Shown here one piece after another: positions 61,650 to 64,000 of a stretch of 64,000 bases of DNA. The DNA is from Clostridium gasigenes (lineage in GTDB: Bacteria > Bacillota > Clostridia > Clostridiales > Clostridiaceae). A model generated the notes under the pieces. That model worked only from the letters and a program-made list of their open reading frames with translations, made no database searches and was not told the origin of the DNA. The DNA lies in NCBI RefSeq assembly GCF_900104115.1, contig NZ_FNJM01000012.1, forward strand, positions 23,476 to 87,475, written 5' to 3'. Position 1 is the first letter of the stretch, and every line of letters starts with the position of its first letter. The position numbers were made by a program, and so were the translations under genes.

Positions 61650-63101
61650 ATGAGAGTATCAGGACTAGCTACAGGTATGGATATCGATACTATTGTAAAA
61701 GATAGTATGAAACCATATAGAATGAAGGTTGATAAAGTTCAACAAGACAATGATGTTTATGCAATGAAACAACAGTTGTATAGGGATGTATTAAAAGATT
61801 CAAAAGAATTTTATAGTAAACATTTAGAAGCAAAAAAAGATAGTTTGTTATTAGCAAGTAATTGGGAGGCGGTAAAGTTTTCTTCCTCAAATGAAAGCGC
61901 TGTAACAATGAAAGGAACAGCTGGAGCAATTGCTGAAAATTATACTATCGATATTAAAAAGCTTGCTACATCAGCAAATGCCACATTGACAGATGTTGAA
62001 TTAGGAAGTACGGATACAATTGATATAGTTGTCAATGTAGGTGGAGTTGATAAAACAATAAATGTTAAGACTGCTAAGGATGATGGATCGGGCACGAAGA
62101 GTTCAAAAGAGTTAGTAGAAGAATTGAATACAAATCTAAAGGCTAGTGGATCAGATATTACAGCTAAATACAGTGAGTTTTCTAAAGGGATATCGTTAGA
62201 AACTAAGACTTTAGGGGTAGCAGCTAGCTTCACTGTGGCATTAAAAAATATACCAGTAAAAGTGGCTAAGGGTATAGATGCTGAAGTTACAATTACTAAT
62301 AGTAAAGGTGAAGTATATAGTCATACAGGTGATAGTAATTTTTTAAGATTAGATGGTGTTGAGTTTACATTCACAGCAAAAACTGATGCTGCCAATCCAA
62401 TTAAAGTAACTGGTAAAAATGATGTTACAGCATTAAAAGATAAAATAGTAGGATTTGTTAATGATTATAATAAATTGCTAGAAGGTATAAGTACTAAGCT
62501 TTATGAAAAAAGAGATAAGAAATATATGCCTTTAACTCCAGAGCAACGAAAAGCAATGAGTGAAGACGAGGTCAAATTATGGGAAGGTAAAGTGAAAGAA
62601 GGACAATTAAGAAAAGATAGTGACCTTGAAAGATTAGTAGGAGCTATAAAAGGTGCTTTGTCACCATTAATGGGTAAGCTAGAAAAAATGGGAATAAAGC
62701 CTATAAAAAATTATGCAGATAAAAATGGTATATTGGTAATAGATGAATTTAAATTAGTAGCAGCACTTGAAAATGACGCTACTGGAGTGAAGGATGTATT
62801 TAGTAAACCTCCAAGTGATAATAAAACAAAAGATGGGGGAATTCTGAACTCATTACAGGATGTTTTCAACGAGCAAATCAACAGTGTAACTGCTCCTTTA
62901 ATTAAGAAAGTTGGATTAGAAGGATCTCTAACTAATGAGTATAGTAAAATAATGGATAAAAAGAAAATACAAATAGCAGAAATGGAAAAACAACTAGTAC
63001 AAAAAGAAAATGATCTTTATCTAAAATACTCAAGACTTGAAAGTCAAATGGCAAAGCTAAATAGTCAAAGTGCTTATTTATCTAAACAATTTGGGGCGTA
63101 A
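61650..63101 (+). CDS. fliD: Flagellar cap protein FliD (HAP2)
   Basis: Filament cap that folds incoming flagellin. The 483-aa protein starts RVSGLATGMDIDTIVKDSMKPYRMKVDKVQQ, the FliD N-terminal motif, has beta-rich domains in the middle (about 70-290), and ends in a coiled-coil helix (QLVQKENDLYLKYSRLESQMAKLNSQSAYL), typical of FliD C-termini. The protein is on the short side of the FliD range. AGAGGAGG precedes the ATG. The fliT-like gene starts two bases after its stop. Confidence 0.94.
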   Translation: MRVSGLATGMDIDTIVKDSMKPYRMKVDKVQQDNDVYAMKQQLYRDVLKDSKEFYSKHLEAKKDSLLLASNWEAVKFSSSNESAVTMKGTAGAIAENYTIDIKKLATSANATLTDVELGSTDTIDIVVNVGGVDKTINVKTAKDDGSGTKSSKELVEELNTNLKASGSDITAKYSEFSKGISLETKTLGVAASFTVALKNIPVKVAKGIDAEVTITNSKGEVYSHTGDSNFLRLDGVEFTFTAKTDAANPIKVTGKNDVTALKDKIVGFVNDYNKLLEGISTKLYEKRDKKYMPLTPEQRKAMSEDEVKLWEGKVKEGQLRKDSDLERLVGAIKGALSPLMGKLEKMGIKPIKNYADKNGILVIDEFKLVAALENDATGVKDVFSKPPSDNKTKDGGILNSLQDVFNEQINSVTAPLIKKVGLEGSLTNEYSKIMDKKKIQIAEMEKQLVQKENDLYLKYSRLESQMAKLNSQSAYLSKQFGA

Positions 63102-63103
63102 TA

Positions 63104-63433
63104 ATGAGTTTGTATAAATTGCTTAATAGATATAAAGATATAACTAAAGAGATAGTTATAGAAGTTGGGAAAGATGGAGATCTTGAACCTTTAGTTAAGA
63201 TCAGAGAGGAAATTATATCACATATAGAAGGGCTAGATTTTTCAAGAGAAGAAATTAAAGAACTAATGATTAAGCTTGAAATAATAGAAGAAGATAATAT
63301 AATGTTTAAATCTATAAAAAAAGAAAAATTAAATATTAAAAAAGAGCTTAATGAAATAAAAATTAGGAGAGTTGCAAGAAATAAATATAACAGTAATACT
63401 TGTGTACCAACTTTCTTAAATAAAAAAATTTAA
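63104..63433 (+). CDS. fliT: FliT-like flagellar chaperone
   Basis: A 109-aa helical protein: SLYKLLNRYKDITKEIVIEVGKDGDLEPLVKIREEIISHIE and KELMIKLEIIEEDNIMFKSIKKEKLNIKKELNEI. Size, helical pattern and position right after fliD fit FliT, which escorts FliD. Sequence similarity within FliT is low, so the call leans on context. It overlaps the fliD translation unit and likely depends on it. It is the last gene of the late operon; no strong terminator follows, only a short ATTTAAT/ATTAAAT stem. Confidence 0.72.
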   Translation: MSLYKLLNRYKDITKEIVIEVGKDGDLEPLVKIREEIISHIEGLDFSREEIKELMIKLEIIEEDNIMFKSIKKEKLNIKKELNEIKIRRVARNKYNSNTCVPTFLNKKI

Positions 63434-63524
63434 AATATTAAGTTTATAAAAATTTAATCTATAATTAAATATGAGGATTAGATGAAAATTATATATATTT
63501 AATAAAAAAAATTATAAAAAATTA

Positions 63525-63551
63525 TAAAGTATATAATATGTTAAACGATAT
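63525..63551 (+). promoter_or_regulatory. Sigma-D (sigma-28) type promoter of flagellin
   Basis: TAAA at 63525-63528, 15 bases, then AACGATAT at 63544-63551 (consensus GCCGATAA/T). Same spacing as the flgM promoter. Confidence 0.75.
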
Positions 63552-63561
63552 ATATAATATA

Positions 63562-63585
63562 AAGCTTAAGCTTAAGCTTAAGCTT
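63562..63585 (+). repeat. Four tandem AAGCTT hexamers in the flagellin leader
   Basis: AAGCTT repeated four times without gaps; because each unit is its own complement, the 24 bases form a perfect palindrome. It begins about 10 bases after the predicted -10 element, so it should be near the 5-prime end of the mRNA. Confidence 0.95.
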
Positions 63586-63595
63586 AAAATATACT

Positions 63596-63627
63596 TGGAC
63601 AAGGATGTCCACAAAATTCAAGGAGGA
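63596..63627 (+). promoter_or_regulatory. CsrA-binding hairpin and ribosome binding site of flagellin mRNA
   Basis: TGGAC (63596-63600) pairs with GTCCA (63607-63611), exposing AAGGAT as a 6-base loop. ACAAGGATGT matches the CsrA consensus RUACARGGAUGU. A second GGA sits in the ribosome binding site AGGAGGA at 63621-63627, about 18 bases away, allowing one CsrA dimer to bridge both and block ribosomes. Confidence 0.8.
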
Positions 63628-63634
63628 ATTTATT

Positions 63635-64000
63635 ATGATAATCAATCACAATATGAGCGCAATGAACGCAAACAGACAAATGGGAGTAAATGGTGCTAAT
63701 AATGCAAAATCTATGGAAAAGTTAAGTTCAGGTTTAAGAATTAACAAAGCTGGAGACGATGCTGCAGGTCTTTCAATTTCAGAAAAAATGAGAGGTCAAA
63801 TTAGAGGATTAGATCAAGGCGTAAGAAATGCACAAGATGGTGTTTCATTAATACAAACTGCAGAAGGTGGAACTAACGAAACTCATAACATTCTTCAAAG
63901 AATGAGAGAATTAGCTGTTCAATCTTCAAATGGAACTAACATAACTGAAGATAGAGATCAAATCCAAAAGGAATTTGTACAATTACAAGGTGAAATAAAC
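63635..64000 (+). CDS. hag: Flagellin, N-terminal part
   Basis: The main filament protein; the first 122 codons are in the window and the gene runs off the right edge. [40 protein letters not shown] and [14 protein letters not shown] are the conserved D0/D1 helices. AGGAGGA lies seven bases before the ATG. Expression should depend on sigma-D and on CsrA/FliW, both readable upstream. Codon use is more biased than in neighbours, as expected for a highly expressed protein. Confidence 0.97.
   Translation, partial: MIINHNMSAMNANRQMGVNGANNAKSMEKLSSGLRINKAGDDAAGLSISEKMRGQIRGLDQGVRNAQDGVSLIQTAEGGTNETHNILQRMRELAVQSSNGTNITEDRDQIQKEFVQLQGEIN

Noticed and set aside
63562..63585. Tandem AAGCTT units as a CRISPR or origin iteron
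   Set aside because: Units are six bases with no spacers, and no replication or cas gene is near. Treated as a leader repeat.

Overview
The window comes from a very AT-rich, endospore-forming, flagellated, anaerobic Firmicute, almost certainly Clostridium sensu stricto. The evidence is a clostridial alpha/beta-type small acid-soluble spore protein, a single-chain pyruvate:ferredoxin oxidoreductase beside a flavodoxin, a PPi-type phosphofructokinase, a Trp T-box leader, strong AGGAGG-type ribosome binding sites, and the FliW/CsrA/FliY/CheC/CheD flavour of Gram-positive motility genes. I assign no species. I see no rRNA, tRNA, CRISPR array, insertion sequence, prophage or plasmid gene; the window is chromosomal core.

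Left part (1-14300): a TtcA-like tRNA thiolase, two tiny proteins (35 and 31 aa), a YdjC/ChbG deacetylase, two large c-di-GMP proteins (PAS-GGDEF-EAL), a T-box-controlled tryptophan transporter (TGG specifier), a secreted polysaccharide deacetylase, dUTPase, an ABC-F ATPase, and several proteins that may belong to the spore surface (an acidic repeat protein, and a two-gene operon with a DUF4397 protein).

Middle (14300-46400): metabolic and housekeeping genes. These are a class V aminotransferase, PPi-PFK, MntP, a Zur-like regulator convergent with a zinc-type ABC transporter, PepF, a rhomboid protease, UvsE, glutamate dehydrogenase, a processive glycosyltransferase, ParE-ParC, a DJ-1 protein, RecJ, SASP, a MurG-type transferase, flavodoxin, PFOR, a Cys/His-rich DUF1292 protein, a PHP phosphoesterase, and aspartate and class IV aminotransferases.

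Right part (46505-end): one contiguous motility block in two transcriptional tiers. The first (fapA-cheW-cheD-cheB-cheR-cheA-cheC-cheY-cheW-fliM-fliY) ends at a strong hairpin at 56174. The second (flgM-flgN-flgK-flgL-fliW-csrA-flaG-unknown-fliS-fliD-fliT-like) starts at a sigma-D/sigma-28 type promoter, TAAA-N15-TACGATAA. Flagellin begins at 63635 behind its own sigma-D type promoter. Its leader carries a hairpin whose loop matches the CsrA consensus, next to the Shine-Dalgarno, so the full FliW-CsrA-flagellin feedback circuit is encoded here.

The main structure not explained by genes is a family of dispersed intergenic palindromic elements, about 50-160 bp, with roughly a dozen full or partial copies. 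Their ends resemble TTAGGGAGCTTC and AAAAAATAACAAGTCAA and are inverted at the other side. Two long copies share interior sequence. I found no clear previously undescribed multi-gene system; the best leads are this repeat family, the flagellin leader, the extra structured segment after the T-box, and the metal-binding extension on DUF1292.
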